Source: Bacteroidetes bacterium UBA1935 (lineage in GTDB: Bacteria; Bacteroidota; Bacteroidia; Chitinophagales; Chitinophagaceae). Taken from it: a stretch of DNA of 64,000 bases. Under the pieces are notes generated by a model, which did not search any database, was not told the DNA's origin, and saw nothing but the letters and a program-made list of their open reading frames with translations. The stretch's first letter is position 1. The number at the start of each line of letters is the position of its first letter. The translations under genes were made by a program, and so were the position numbers. Shown here piece after piece: positions 18,000 through 26,447 of the stretch. The DNA lies in the NCBI GenBank assembly GCA_002337045.1, contig DDFF01000007.1, positions 310,001-374,000 of the forward strand, given 5' to 3'.

Positions 18000-18779
18000 A
18001 TGGCACAGCTTAGCTTAAAGAGACCGATTGTATTTTTTGACCTTGAAACCACAGGAACAGAGCACGGCAAAGACAGGATAATAGAACTGGCGCTGATAAA
18101 GCTGAATACAGACGGCACAAGAGCTAAGTATGTGAAACGCCTGAACCCAGGTATGCCAATACCGCCCGCATCTACCGCCATACATGGCATAAAGGATGAG
18201 GACGTGAAGGACGCGCCTGAATTCAAGCATATAGCGCATGAGCTGTATAACTGGATGAAGGGTTGCGATTTGGGTGGCTACAACTCCAACAAATTTGATA
18301 TACCGATGCTGGCAGAAGAGTTTTTGCGTGTGGGCATCAATGTTGACTTTACAGAGCGCAACATGATAGACGCACAGCAGATATTCTTTAAAATGGAAGC
18401 ACGTACGCTGGCAGCAGCATACGAATTTTACTGCGGCAAGAAACTGGAAAATGCGCACAGTGCGGAGGCAGATGTGGAAGCAACGATAGAAGTGTTGGAG
18501 TCTCAACTGGACAGATATGCACAGTTGGGCACAGATGTAAAGCCACTGCACGATTTCAGCAATCCGGAGCCGATGGTAGACTATGCACGCCGCATGGTGA
18601 TGAAGGACGGAGAACCGGTTTTCAACTTCGGGAAATACAAAGGCCAGAAGGTAGAAGAAGTCTTCAAACGCGAGCCGCAGTATTATGATTGGATGATGCA
18701 GGCAGATTTTCCGCTGCATACCAAGCAAAAGATATCTGAGATATTAAACAATATGAAGCTGCGCAAACCTAAAGCTTAG
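18000..18779 (+). CDS. DEDDh 3'-5' exonuclease with C-terminal exodeoxyribonuclease X-like domain
   Basis: The N-terminal domain has the DEDDh signature: FDLETTG with D14 and E16, NKFDIP (D) and HSAEADVEAT (H and D), which bind two metal ions. This matches the proofreading epsilon-like exonuclease family. The C-terminal part (about 190-250) contains FNFGKYKGQKVEEV, as in the ExoX-like C-terminal module. The enzyme likely removes nucleotides from DNA 3' ends in repair. It follows mpl by nine bases and is probably co-transcribed. Confidence 0.85.
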   Translation: MAQLSLKRPIVFFDLETTGTEHGKDRIIELALIKLNTDGTRAKYVKRLNPGMPIPPASTAIHGIKDEDVKDAPEFKHIAHELYNWMKGCDLGGYNSNKFDIPMLAEEFLRVGINVDFTERNMIDAQQIFFKMEARTLAAAYEFYCGKKLENAHSAEADVEATIEVLESQLDRYAQLGTDVKPLHDFSNPEPMVDYARRMVMKDGEPVFNFGKYKGQKVEEVFKREPQYYDWMMQADFPLHTKQKISEILNNMKLRKPKA

Positions 18780-18833
18780 TTTTATACGTTTATTTAACAT
18801 ATTAGACGCCATTATTTCTTATTTTAGCCCCTT

Positions 18834-18841
18834 TAATTTTG
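18834..18841 (+). promoter_or_regulatory. -7 element of the glycosyltransferase gene
   Basis: TAATTTTG fits TAnnTTTG and ends eight bases before a TTG start codon at 18849. The in-frame stop TAA at 18834 rules out a start further upstream, supporting the TTG. Confidence 0.5.
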
Positions 18842-18848
18842 CCCTGAT

Positions 18849-19556
18849 TTGGACAAACTCGTAATAATACCAACCTACAACGAAAAGGAAAATATAGAAC
18901 GTATTATCCTTAAGGTGTTGTCGTTGCCCGGTAGTTTCCATGTACTGATAGTAGATGACGGATCGCCCGATGGCACTGCAGGCATTGTAAAAAACATGCA
19001 GCAGAGCTATGGCGAACAATTGCATCTGCTGGAGCGTAGCGGCAAGCAAGGCTTGGGTACCGCGTACATAGCAGGCTTCCGTTGGGGGCTTGAAAAAGGC
19101 TACCAGTACCTGTTTGAGATGGATGCTGATTTCTCTCATAACCCCGACGATTTGCTACGCCTGCATGAGGCATGTCATAAAGGTGGTGCAGATTTGGCTA
19201 TCGGTTCTCGCTATACAAAAGGTGGCAAGGTTGTAAACTGGCCTTGGGACAGGATATTTATCTCTAAAGGTGGTGCCATGTATACACGCATCATCACTTT
19301 TATGCCGGTAAAAGACCCTACTGCTGGCTTCATATGCTACAAAGCAAAAGTACTGCAAACCATACCGCTGGATAAAGTACAGTTTGTGGGCTATGCATTC
19401 CAGATAGAAATGAAATACCGTGCTTGGAAGCTCGGCTTTAAGATACAGGAAGTACCCATCACATTTGTGGACAGAGCAGAAGGCCAGTCGAAAATGACGA
19501 AAGGCATTGTAAAAGAAGCGATGTATGGTGTGTGGCGAATGAAAAGAGGAGATTAA
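18849..19556 (+). CDS. Polyprenol monophosphomannose synthase-like glycosyltransferase (GT2)
   Basis: The protein has the GT-A fold of family GT2, with VIIPTYNEKENIE near the N-terminus, DDGSPDGT at residues 37-44 and the catalytic DAD at residues 92-94. Together with the 235-residue length and DPTAGFICYK this matches polyprenol/dolichol-phosphate mannosyltransferases, which make a lipid-linked sugar for protein or glycan modification. The start codon is TTG at 18849, since an in-frame TAA lies 15 bases upstream. Its 3' end overlaps a terminator shared with the convergent WbqC gene. Confidence 0.85.
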   Translation: MDKLVIIPTYNEKENIERIILKVLSLPGSFHVLIVDDGSPDGTAGIVKNMQQSYGEQLHLLERSGKQGLGTAYIAGFRWGLEKGYQYLFEMDADFSHNPDDLLRLHEACHKGGADLAIGSRYTKGGKVVNWPWDRIFISKGGAMYTRIITFMPVKDPTAGFICYKAKVLQTIPLDKVQFVGYAFQIEMKYRAWKLGFKIQEVPITFVDRAEGQSKMTKGIVKEAMYGVWRMKRGD

Positions 19557-19573
19557 TCAATCTCCTCTTTTTT
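19542..19573. terminator. Bidirectional terminator embedded in the end of a coding sequence
   Basis: The stem AAAAGAGGAGATT / AATCTCCTCTTTT spans the last codons and stop of the glycosyltransferase gene and faces a T-run on both sides. Confidence 0.8.
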
Positions 19574-20234
19574 ATTTCTTGTTATTCCATTCATTTATCA
19601 ATGCTGCATTGCTCTTCAGCCATTGCAGTGTATGCGGGCCTTCGGCAAAAAGCAAATCGAGCATGCTGAGGTTGGGCAGGAAGCCTACTCTGTCTGCAAA
19701 CACCTGATAATATGGTTCTGCACCTTCAAGCGGTTGTTTTTCTGTACCCGGTTTCATCATGCGGCGCAGGTCTGTAGCATCTGCATATTCTTTCTGAAAA
19801 ATAGCTGTTGTTGAAATACTGAAGCCGGCGCGCAGTTCTTTGTGCAACCATTTGACAGATGCAAGGTTGAAATCAACCAGCGAATCGAAGTTTTGTGTAT
19901 AGAGCTTTTCCAGTGCGGGTTCGTAATGTTCGAAATAAGGTGTGCGTTTATATACCGATACCAATGTGCGCCAGTGCTGTACCTGCCATCGTTGCTTATT
20001 GTCTATCATCACTTGTTGCATAGGTGTGCGCTGCTCCCTGCCCTGCAACAATGGTATACTGAGTTGTATGCCACCATTAGAGCCTGTGATGAAATACTTG
20101 TTGCGGTAGGTCATTTTTTCGAAATGCTCGCCACCATCCAGCAGCAGTGCATCTGCGCTCTGCACCTGCAACCACCAGTATATATTGGGGAATGGTATAT
20201 AAGAACTGACTACGGTATGGCTCATATTCAACAT
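19572..20234 (-). CDS. WbqC family protein
   Basis: The protein matches WbqC-like proteins by its length and by YIPFPNIYWWLQVQSADALL near the N-terminus (YIPFPNIYWW, AD), then 'HFEKMTYRNKYFI', 'WRTLVSVYKRTPYFEHYEPAL' and 'FLPNLSMLDLLF'. The family is found near polysaccharide genes and is thought to act in surface glycan assembly; the reaction is not defined. The start could be ATG 20234 or the in-frame ATG 20225 (MSHTVVSSYIP). It is convergent with the polyprenol glycosyltransferase and divergent from the GWxTD gene. Confidence 0.85.
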   Translation of the reverse strand: MLNMSHTVVSSYIPFPNIYWWLQVQSADALLLDGGEHFEKMTYRNKYFITGSNGGIQLSIPLLQGREQRTPMQQVMIDNKQRWQVQHWRTLVSVYKRTPYFEHYEPALEKLYTQNFDSLVDFNLASVKWLHKELRAGFSISTTAIFQKEYADATDLRRMMKPGTEKQPLEGAEPYYQVFADRVGFLPNLSMLDLLFAEGPHTLQWLKSNAALINEWNNKK

Positions 20235-20294
20235 GCAATTGTCATTAGTGGCCGAATTAGATTATTATTCACAACCCATCACCGACAATTATTA

Positions 20295-20302
20295 TAGTTT
20301 TG
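20295..20302 (+). promoter_or_regulatory. -7 element upstream of the GWxTD gene
   Basis: TAGTTTTG fits TAnnTTTG. A TTG inside it was available as an alternative start, but a start inside the promoter is implausible, so the ATG at 20318 was chosen. Confidence 0.5.
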
Positions 20303-20317
20303 CAAAAAAAGCGAAAA

Positions 20318-21790
20318 ATGCGCAGATGGCAGGGCTTAGTTTTGGCAAGCTTGTTTTTATGTTTCAAATCACTGGCAATAGAGGCAGTTGTTGCTTATAG
20401 TGTGTTTTACAGAGAAGATGGCAAAAAGCTGAAACCTTATGTAGAAGTGTACTGGCAGATAGCCCCCAACAGCCTGCGTTTTGCAGAACCTGTAAAAGGC
20501 AGTGTAATTGCAAAAGTACGCACAGATATACGCTTTACGGATGAGTATGGTATTGTAATGAAGGAAGACCATTACATCATGCAGACTGCAGAGGCCAGTA
20601 CCCTGGCACAAGCCAGAACACAAAATATACTGGAGCTACAACGCTACAACCTGATACCGGGTAAATACAAAATGACCGTAAAGCTCACAGAGTTGATTGA
20701 CACAAATAGCAGCTATACCTATACAGATACTTTTACCATCAACCCGCGCAATGAGAAACCTGCGTTCTCAACTATACAATTATTAGACACCGTATTTGCA
20801 TCCACCCACGAAAATACATTTACAAAACATGGCAATATACAATTGCCTCTTTGTGCCAACTACGCAGATGAAAGCAGAAAAACACTATACTACTATGCAG
20901 AACTTTACTTTCCGGAAACCGCACTACTGAAAAACAGTGAATACACCATTGTTGCCTCGGTATCAAAAAAGCCTTTTGAAAGCACTGTATACAAACTACA
21001 GCACACTGACACCAGCACGCCGAAAGGCATTGTGCCTGTATCAGGGAAATTCAGAATAGATGTATTACCTACCGGCAATTATTACCTGAATGTATCGCTA
21101 AAAAATGATGGTACAACTATTTGTTCCCAAAACCTGTTCTTTCAGCGTGTAAATCCTAAACCCGTGAAACTAAACACAGACACTACAAAAACAGGTTATG
21201 AGTTTCAGGATATGCAGGTGGTAGACCTTAGTACAACATTTGTAGAAAAATATACGCTGCCGCAAACAAGGGCCATACTGAAGATGCTCTTACCCATCAG
21301 CACAGCAGTAGAAAAACAAAGCATTCAGGCTTTTCTTGACAGGCCTGACTTTACATACATGCGCTACTTTATTTATAACTTCTGGAAGGCGCGCAACCCT
21401 GCAAACCCTAAAGAAGCATGGGAAGAATATATGCAGAAAGTAAAAGAAGTAAACAGGCAATTTTCTGCTGCGGGTACTGCCGGCTACGAATCTGAACGTG
21501 GTATTACATACCTGAAATATGGCAAGCCGGATGAAATGGTAGAGGTGCAGAATGAACAAGGTGTATACCCATACGAAATATGGAGCTATAATGTGTTGCC
21601 ACAGCAAAGCAACGGAGGCATGATAATGTTCTATCGCCCAAGTTTTATGATTGGCGATTACCGTGTTTTGCACTCTAATATCAAAGGCGAAATCAGGAAT
21701 ACGAACTGGCGCAGTGTGCTATACCAAACAGGCACAGCAAACAATGCAATGAACTCTCGCGCAGAGCAATATTTTCCGGGTAGTAAATAA
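20318..21790 (+). CDS. GWxTD domain-containing secreted protein
   Basis: The N-terminus (MRRWQGLVLASLFLCFKSLA) is a signal peptide. The remaining 470 residues are beta-rich, and the C-terminal quarter shows the family features of GWxTD proteins: 'FLDRPDFTYMRYFIYNFWKARNP', cited in parts as FLDRPDFTYMRYFIYNF and WKARNP, then 'EEYMQKVKEVNRQF', 'ESERGITYLKYGKPDE' and 'YPYEIWSYN'. The family is common in Bacteroidota and of unknown function, probably in the periplasm or outer membrane. It ends 14 bases before dapF, which has its own promoter element. Confidence 0.82.
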   Translation: MRRWQGLVLASLFLCFKSLAIEAVVAYSVFYREDGKKLKPYVEVYWQIAPNSLRFAEPVKGSVIAKVRTDIRFTDEYGIVMKEDHYIMQTAEASTLAQARTQNILELQRYNLIPGKYKMTVKLTELIDTNSSYTYTDTFTINPRNEKPAFSTIQLLDTVFASTHENTFTKHGNIQLPLCANYADESRKTLYYYAELYFPETALLKNSEYTIVASVSKKPFESTVYKLQHTDTSTPKGIVPVSGKFRIDVLPTGNYYLNVSLKNDGTTICSQNLFFQRVNPKPVKLNTDTTKTGYEFQDMQVVDLSTTFVEKYTLPQTRAILKMLLPISTAVEKQSIQAFLDRPDFTYMRYFIYNFWKARNPANPKEAWEEYMQKVKEVNRQFSAAGTAGYESERGITYLKYGKPDEMVEVQNEQGVYPYEIWSYNVLPQQSNGGMIMFYRPSFMIGDYRVLHSNIKGEIRNTNWRSVLYQTGTANNAMNSRAEQYFPGSK

Positions 21791-21792
21791 TG

Positions 21793-21800
21793 TAACTTTG
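21793..21800 (+). promoter_or_regulatory. -7 element, near-leaderless dapF start
   Basis: TAACTTTG ends five bases before the dapF ATG at 21805. The transcript would begin at or next to the start codon. Confidence 0.55.
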
Positions 21801-21804
21801 CAAC

Positions 21805-22593
21805 ATGCAATTGCAGTTTGACAAATATCAGGGAACGGGAAATGACTTTGTACTGATAGATAACAGAAGTGGAAACATAAAACTTTCTACCGCACAAATA
21901 GCATTTCTTTGCGACAGGCGCTTTGGCATAGGTGCAGACGGACTGATGCTGCTTGAACATGCGGAAGGATACGACTTCCGTATGGTATACTACAATGCAG
22001 ACGGCAATGAAAGTACGATGTGCGGCAACGGAGGCAGGTGCATAGTGGCATTTGCTAAAAAACTAGGTGTAGTTGGCAATAATGCATCTTTCGTTGCAAT
22101 AGACGGCGCACATACTGCCACTGTGAATGAAGATGATACCATAAGCCTGCAAATGCAGGATGTAGCGGAGGTGCTGTATGCCGATGGCTACACACAACTG
22201 AATACAGGCTCGCCGCACTATGTAATGTTTGTAGATGATGTAAATGCAACTGATGTTTTCAATACGGGCAGAAGCATACGCAACAGTGAGCGTTATCAGC
22301 CCAAAGGAATTAATGTAAATTTTGTACAACGTCTGGCAGATGGGGGTATACACGTGCGCACATATGAGCGTGGCGTGGAAGATGAAACCTATAGTTGCGG
22401 CACAGGGGTAACGGCAGCAGCTATTGCTGCAAGTAGTAATGCTACAGGGCATACCAGTACCAATATTAAGACACCGGGAGGCAATCTTCAGGTAAGTTTT
22501 GACAAGAAAGATGCTAACAACATCGTCAACGTAATACTACGCGGCCCGGCCACTTATGTATACAGCGGAGATATTGCTGTTAAAGAACTTTAA
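21805..22593 (+). CDS. dapF: Diaminopimelate epimerase
   Basis: DapF interconverts LL- and meso-diaminopimelate for lysine and peptidoglycan synthesis. The two catalytic cysteines are C73 (ESTMCGNGGRC) and C198 (TYSCGTGVTAAA), and the N-terminus has FDKYQGTGNDFVLID. The 262-residue length is normal. The enzyme is cytoplasmic. The start is supported by the promoter element five bases upstream. It is followed by a small lipoprotein gene. Confidence 0.95.
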   Translation: MQLQFDKYQGTGNDFVLIDNRSGNIKLSTAQIAFLCDRRFGIGADGLMLLEHAEGYDFRMVYYNADGNESTMCGNGGRCIVAFAKKLGVVGNNASFVAIDGAHTATVNEDDTISLQMQDVAEVLYADGYTQLNTGSPHYVMFVDDVNATDVFNTGRSIRNSERYQPKGINVNFVQRLADGGIHVRTYERGVEDETYSCGTGVTAAAIAASSNATGHTSTNIKTPGGNLQVSFDKKDANNIVNVILRGPATYVYSGDIAVKEL

Positions 22594-22650
22594 CATACAA
22601 AGACCTATTATTGGTATACTAATTGAATAATATTCAGAAAACTAATAACA

Positions 22651-22881
22651 ATGAAATACGCTACACTTTTGATACCTGTGGCTGCTTTGGTAATACTCAG
22701 CAGTTGTTCTCCAAAAGTATCTAACGGCATGGCATCGGCAGACAGTAACGCATCGTCTGTAAACAGTACCCCCATTGAAGCTAAATCTACACAAGCGGGA
22801 AAGACTACTACAACTACTGCTACAGCAGGCAGCCAGCAGGCAAATGTTACAACAGAAATAGCCCTGCCGGCTAGCAAATAA
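22651..22881 (+). CDS. Small Ser/Thr-rich lipoprotein
   Basis: The 76-residue protein starts MKYATLLIPVAALVILSSC, a clear lipoprotein signal with the cysteine at residue 19. The mature part is low complexity, rich in Ser, Thr, Ala and Asn (KTTTTTATAGSQQANV). It has no recognisable domain. It lies 57 bases after dapF and is convergent with recR. Surface-exposed low-complexity lipoproteins of this size are common in Bacteroidota. Confidence 0.72.
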   Translation: MKYATLLIPVAALVILSSCSPKVSNGMASADSNASSVNSTPIEAKSTQAGKTTTTTATAGSQQANVTTEIALPASK

Positions 22882-22892
22882 AATCATATTGA

Positions 22893-23525
22893 TTATTGAG
22901 CGTCTTTACGGACGCTCACATAATTTTCTATAGGCAATCGCTTGGCAATACTTCTTGCCAACGTCATTTCATCGGCGTACTCCAACTCTCCGCCAAATGC
23001 AATACCCCTTGCTATAGTTGTAATGCTGACAGGGAGCCCGTTCATTTGCTTTGCTATATAATACACTGTAGTATCGCCTTCAATAGTAGGGCTCAATGCC
23101 ATAATCAACTCCTGTACTTCGTCATTCTTTACACGTTGGTACAATGTATCGATATTCAATTGCTCCGGACCGATACCATCGAGCGGAGAAAGTATACCCC
23201 CGAGTAAATGATATAATCCGTTGTACTGTTGTGTACTCTCTATAGCTATTACATCTCTTATATTTTCCACAACACATATCTGCGAGCGATTGCGGGATGA
23301 GCTGACACATATTGTGCACACATCAGTATCTGCCACATTGTGGCAATGCTTACAAAATACTATCTCGTTGCGCATACGCGATATAGCTTCGGTAAAGCCA
23401 TTCACACTCTCTTTGTCCATTTTCAGCATTTGCAATACCATACGTAAAGCCGTCTTCTTGCCTATACCCGGCAATTTAGAAAACTCATTAACCGCATCCT
23501 CTATCAACTTGGAAGAAAAAACCAT
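22893..23525 (-). CDS. recR: Recombination protein RecR
   Basis: RecR acts with RecO and RecF to load RecA at gaps in DNA. The N-terminal helix-hairpin-helix (KLPGIGKKTALRM) and a four-cysteine zinc site (C58, C61, C70, C73) are present, followed by a Toprim domain (ICVVENIRDVIAIEST ... 'YHLLGGILSPLDGI'). The 210-residue length is normal. The start ATG at 23525 gives MVFSSKLIEDAVNEFSKLPG. Confidence 0.95.
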   Translation of the reverse strand: MVFSSKLIEDAVNEFSKLPGIGKKTALRMVLQMLKMDKESVNGFTEAISRMRNEIVFCKHCHNVADTDVCTICVSSSRNRSQICVVENIRDVIAIESTQQYNGLYHLLGGILSPLDGIGPEQLNIDTLYQRVKNDEVQELIMALSPTIEGDTTVYYIAKQMNGLPVSITTIARGIAFGGELEYADEMTLARSIAKRLPIENYVSVRKDAQ

Positions 23526-23572
23526 TGTACACTGAATATCAAGACTGTAAAAATACGCCCACTATCTGCAAT

Positions 23573-23605
23573 AAAAAAAGGGAAGGATAATATCCTTCCC
23601 TTTTA
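23573..23605 (-). terminator. Rho-independent terminator of the T9SS gene
   Basis: The stem GGGAAGGAT / ATCCTTCCC is followed, on the leftward strand, by a run of seven T. Confidence 0.85.
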
Positions 23606-23625
23606 AAATGTTTTAGTATGAAATA

Positions 23626-24351
23626 CTAGTTAACAGAAAACTTGCTAACCAGCTTACTGTCATTTACAGACAGCTCTACCATATAAAGGCCAGCGCCGAA
23701 TTGTGCAGTGTTGATAGTATATACTTTTTCGCCAGCAGCAACTTGCATTGGTTCTTCTGTATAAACTACTTTACCAGACATATCGTATACAGTGATACGA
23801 GCTTTAGCAGCAGATTGGAATTCATATCTAACGTTTACGCTAGCAGAAGCAGGGTTTGGATAAACAGCCAGTTGTTCTGCAGTAGCTACGATAGTACCAA
23901 TAGCCAAAGGATCTTTGATTGAGTAAACTGACTTACAAGAAGTGTTGTTTGCAGGCATAGGATCCGTGATTGGAGAACCTGTACCAGTAGTCAATGCAAC
24001 AGTATCGCAAAGTTGTCTTGGGTTTGGATTGAATGCAGCAATGAAGCCAACTGTATCCTGGAATATCAGAGAGCTATCTTTAGGGAAGCCACCAGGGAAA
24101 CTACCAGATGCCGGAGGAAACCTGAGTGTGATTGTACTTCCGTAGAATGTTTTCAGTCTCAGCCTGTGTGAAGTATCGTAGCTGTTAGGACCTGCGTTTT
24201 TGAAAGTATATCTGATAATATAACCTGTCTTAGCAGGGTTAGCATACTTAACGGTATCAGACATTGTTTTAGTAAGCTGAACGTCAGTTTGAGCAGACGA
24301 CTGACCTGCGAATGCCAAAAGAGCAATCAATAAGAAGTAAATACGCTTCAT
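23626..24351 (-). CDS. T9SS type A sorting domain protein
   Basis: A signal peptide (MKRIYFLLIALLAFAGQSSAQ) precedes a beta-rich central region (about 25-150) with no recognisable domain. The C-terminal 85 residues are a type A T9SS sorting domain (LAVYPNPASASVNVRYEF, then ARITVYDMSGKVVYTEE and YMVELSVND ... VSKFSVN). The protein is expected to leave the cell through the T9SS. Its promoter has both -33 TTTG and a -7 element. Confidence 0.83.
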   Translation of the reverse strand: MKRIYFLLIALLAFAGQSSAQTDVQLTKTMSDTVKYANPAKTGYIIRYTFKNAGPNSYDTSHRLRLKTFYGSTITLRFPPASGSFPGGFPKDSSLIFQDTVGFIAAFNPNPRQLCDTVALTTGTGSPITDPMPANNTSCKSVYSIKDPLAIGTIVATAEQLAVYPNPASASVNVRYEFQSAAKARITVYDMSGKVVYTEEPMQVAAGEKVYTINTAQFGAGLYMVELSVNDSKLVSKFSVN

Positions 24352-24374
24352 TTTTTAGGTTTTAATGTGAGCGC

Positions 24375-24404
24375 TAAAGATAGGTAAAAAAATGACATCA
24401 CAAA
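24375..24404 (-). promoter_or_regulatory. Promoter with -33 and -7 elements
   Basis: On the leftward strand, TTTG (24404-24401) is followed after 18 bases by TATCTTTA (24382-24375), close to the Bacteroidota consensus. The leader is about 20 bases to the ATG at 24351. Confidence 0.6.
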
Positions 24405-24498
24405 CTCTCTACAAGTACTGATTTTTCTATTTTCACCATTCCTTTAACCCATCGTTAAAAGCGTAACAATGATATTGCTAAAAGGTGACAATTAACAC

Positions 24499-24825
24499 CT
24501 AAGAAAGCTTTTCATTGTCTTTGTGGCGGGTAGCATCTCGTATATTTTTTTTCTCAAAATTTTTCTGCAATGCCTCGGTAAGGTTCACACCCGTCTGGTT
24601 GGCAAGGCAAATGAGCACCCACAGCACATCGGCCATTTCATCTGCCAGTTCTTTCCCTTTATCGCTTTCTTTAAAAGACTGTTCGCCATACTTGCGCACC
24701 ATCAGGCGGGCAAGCTCTCCTGTTTCTTCCATCAGGATGCCAAGGTTGGTAAGCTCGTTGAAATATCGGACACCTACTGTTTTTATCCAATCGTCTACCT
24801 GCTGCTGTGCCTGCTCTATAGTCAT
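24499..24825 (-). CDS. MazG-like nucleotide pyrophosphohydrolase
   Basis: The 108-residue protein has the MazG fold motif EETGELARL and 'ELADEMADVLWVLICLANQ', supplying the acidic metal-binding residues that hydrolyse nucleoside triphosphates. It is a single-domain member, cytoplasmic, and probably cleans up non-canonical nucleotides. The start MTIEQAQQQVDDW is supported by the absence of an earlier in-frame ATG close by. Its neighbours are not functionally linked. Confidence 0.85.
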   Translation of the reverse strand: MTIEQAQQQVDDWIKTVGVRYFNELTNLGILMEETGELARLMVRKYGEQSFKESDKGKELADEMADVLWVLICLANQTGVNLTEALQKNFEKKNIRDATRHKDNEKLS

Positions 24826-24962
24826 ATATAATTGATTATGAAACGGTGATTTTTGTGGTTATTTGTCAATTTTCACAAAATAATAGAAATTACCTGTCTA
24901 TTTTTAGAGAATGACGGTTGTGTTCATAAATACGCAATCTATAAACTACGGACAATAGCGCA

Positions 24963-25925
24963 ATGAATTACGCATCGGATATAGACGCGGCCAAGGCCCT
25001 GAAGGAAAAGTTTTCGGTTATCAAGCAAGCAATCGGCAAAGTGATTGTGGGACAAGATGAAGTGGTGGATAAACTCATCATATCTATCCTATGCAACGGG
25101 CACAGCCTACTGGTAGGTGTGCCGGGGCTGGCAAAAACCCTGTTGGTAAAAACAGTGGCAGATGTAATGGACCTCTCCTTCAAACGCATACAGTTTACCC
25201 CCGACCTGATGCCGAGTGATATAGTAGGCGCAGAGATACTGGACGAGAGCAGGCAGTTTCGTTTTGTGAAAGGGCCTGTATTTGCCAACATCATACTTGC
25301 CGATGAGATAAACCGGACACCACCCAAAACACAATCGGCACTGCTGGAAGCCATGCAGGAACGCAATGTAACTGCAGGTGGTACATTATACAAATTGCCA
25401 TCGCCCTTCTTTGTACTTGCAACACAAAACCCGATAGAGCAGGAAGGTACATACCCACTGCCAGAAGCACAGCTTGACCGTTTTATGTTCCAAATATGGC
25501 TGGACTACCCAAGCTTTGCAGAAGAGGTGATGATAGTACGCAACACTACAGGTGCTGCTACAGCAGAGCTACCTAAAGTATTGACGGGTGAAGACATCCT
25601 GTATTTTCAGGAACTGATACGCCGTGTACCTGTACCTGACAATGTTCTGGAATATGCAGTGAGCCTTGTGCAGAAAACACGCCCTACCAATAGCACAGCG
25701 CCGGATATAGCGAAGCAATATATCTCTTATGGTGCCGGGCCACGCGCATCGCAATACCTGATACTGGGTGCTAAATGCCATGCGCTGCTGCAAGGCAAAT
25801 ACTCTCCTGATATAGAAGATGTGCAGGCAATGGCATTGGCTGTGCTTCGCCACCGTGTGGTACGCAACTACAAGGCCGAGGCTGAAGGCATGACACAAGA
25901 AAAACTGATTAAAGGATTACTATAA
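24963..25925 (+). CDS. MoxR family AAA+ ATPase
   Basis: The protein has a Walker A motif GVPGLAKT (residues 52-59), Walker B ILADEINRTPPKTQSALLEAM, and the sensor region ATQNPIEQEGTYPLPEAQLDRF, all characteristic of MoxR ATPases. They act as chaperones that activate or assemble other proteins, often with DUF58 and von Willebrand A proteins. None of those usual partners lies next to it here: the following gene is a DUF1569 protein. It is cytoplasmic. Confidence 0.92.
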   Translation: MNYASDIDAAKALKEKFSVIKQAIGKVIVGQDEVVDKLIISILCNGHSLLVGVPGLAKTLLVKTVADVMDLSFKRIQFTPDLMPSDIVGAEILDESRQFRFVKGPVFANIILADEINRTPPKTQSALLEAMQERNVTAGGTLYKLPSPFFVLATQNPIEQEGTYPLPEAQLDRFMFQIWLDYPSFAEEVMIVRNTTGAATAELPKVLTGEDILYFQELIRRVPVPDNVLEYAVSLVQKTRPTNSTAPDIAKQYISYGAGPRASQYLILGAKCHALLQGKYSPDIEDVQAMALAVLRHRVVRNYKAEAEGMTQEKLIKGLL

Positions 25926-25973
25926 AACCGGGATTAAATTGATTGAACGATTAACCGGGTTAAAAATATTCTC

Positions 25974-26447
25974 ATGGAAAACATAGATGGCAAAGCCAAT
26001 TTTATAAAGAATGAATTTGTGAATGCACTTGCCGAAATAACACCTGATACAAAAGGGCTGTGGGGTAAAATGAATGTGCAGCAAATGATAGAGCATATGA
26101 GCTTTTCTTTCAGGCAAGCAAGTGGTAAGGATAAGTATACCTTACTGACCCCTGAAGAAAACGTGCCCAAAATGCAGGCTTTCCTGATGAGTGATAAACC
26201 TTTTAAAGAAAACACACCCAACCCTATAATAGGTAACGATACCATACCCGAAAAAAATGCAACTGTTCAGGATGCATTGCATGAACTGCAAACTGAGATA
26301 AATGATTTCTTTGCCGTGTTTGATGCACAACCTGATGCAGTAATTACCAATCCTTTCTTCGGCAATCTGAATTATGAAATGTGGGTGCAACTGTTATATA
26401 AACATAGCCTGCACCACCTGAAGCAGTTTGGTATCAGCAGCCTTTAA
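25974..26447 (+). CDS. DUF1569 (DinB-fold) protein
   Basis: The 157-residue protein matches DUF1569 proteins, which share the DinB four-helix fold, by KMNVQQMIEHMSFSFRQASG near the N-terminus (cited as NVQQMIEHMSFSFRQ) and 'YKHSLHHLKQFG' at the C-terminus; these histidines would bind a metal. No substrate is known. Some DinB-fold enzymes use bacillithiol, which this organism probably makes, but that link is inference. Its stop codon shares bases with the stop codon of the convergent nhaA gene. Confidence 0.72.
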   Translation: MENIDGKANFIKNEFVNALAEITPDTKGLWGKMNVQQMIEHMSFSFRQASGKDKYTLLTPEENVPKMQAFLMSDKPFKENTPNPIIGNDTIPEKNATVQDALHELQTEINDFFAVFDAQPDAVITNPFFGNLNYEMWVQLLYKHSLHHLKQFGISSL

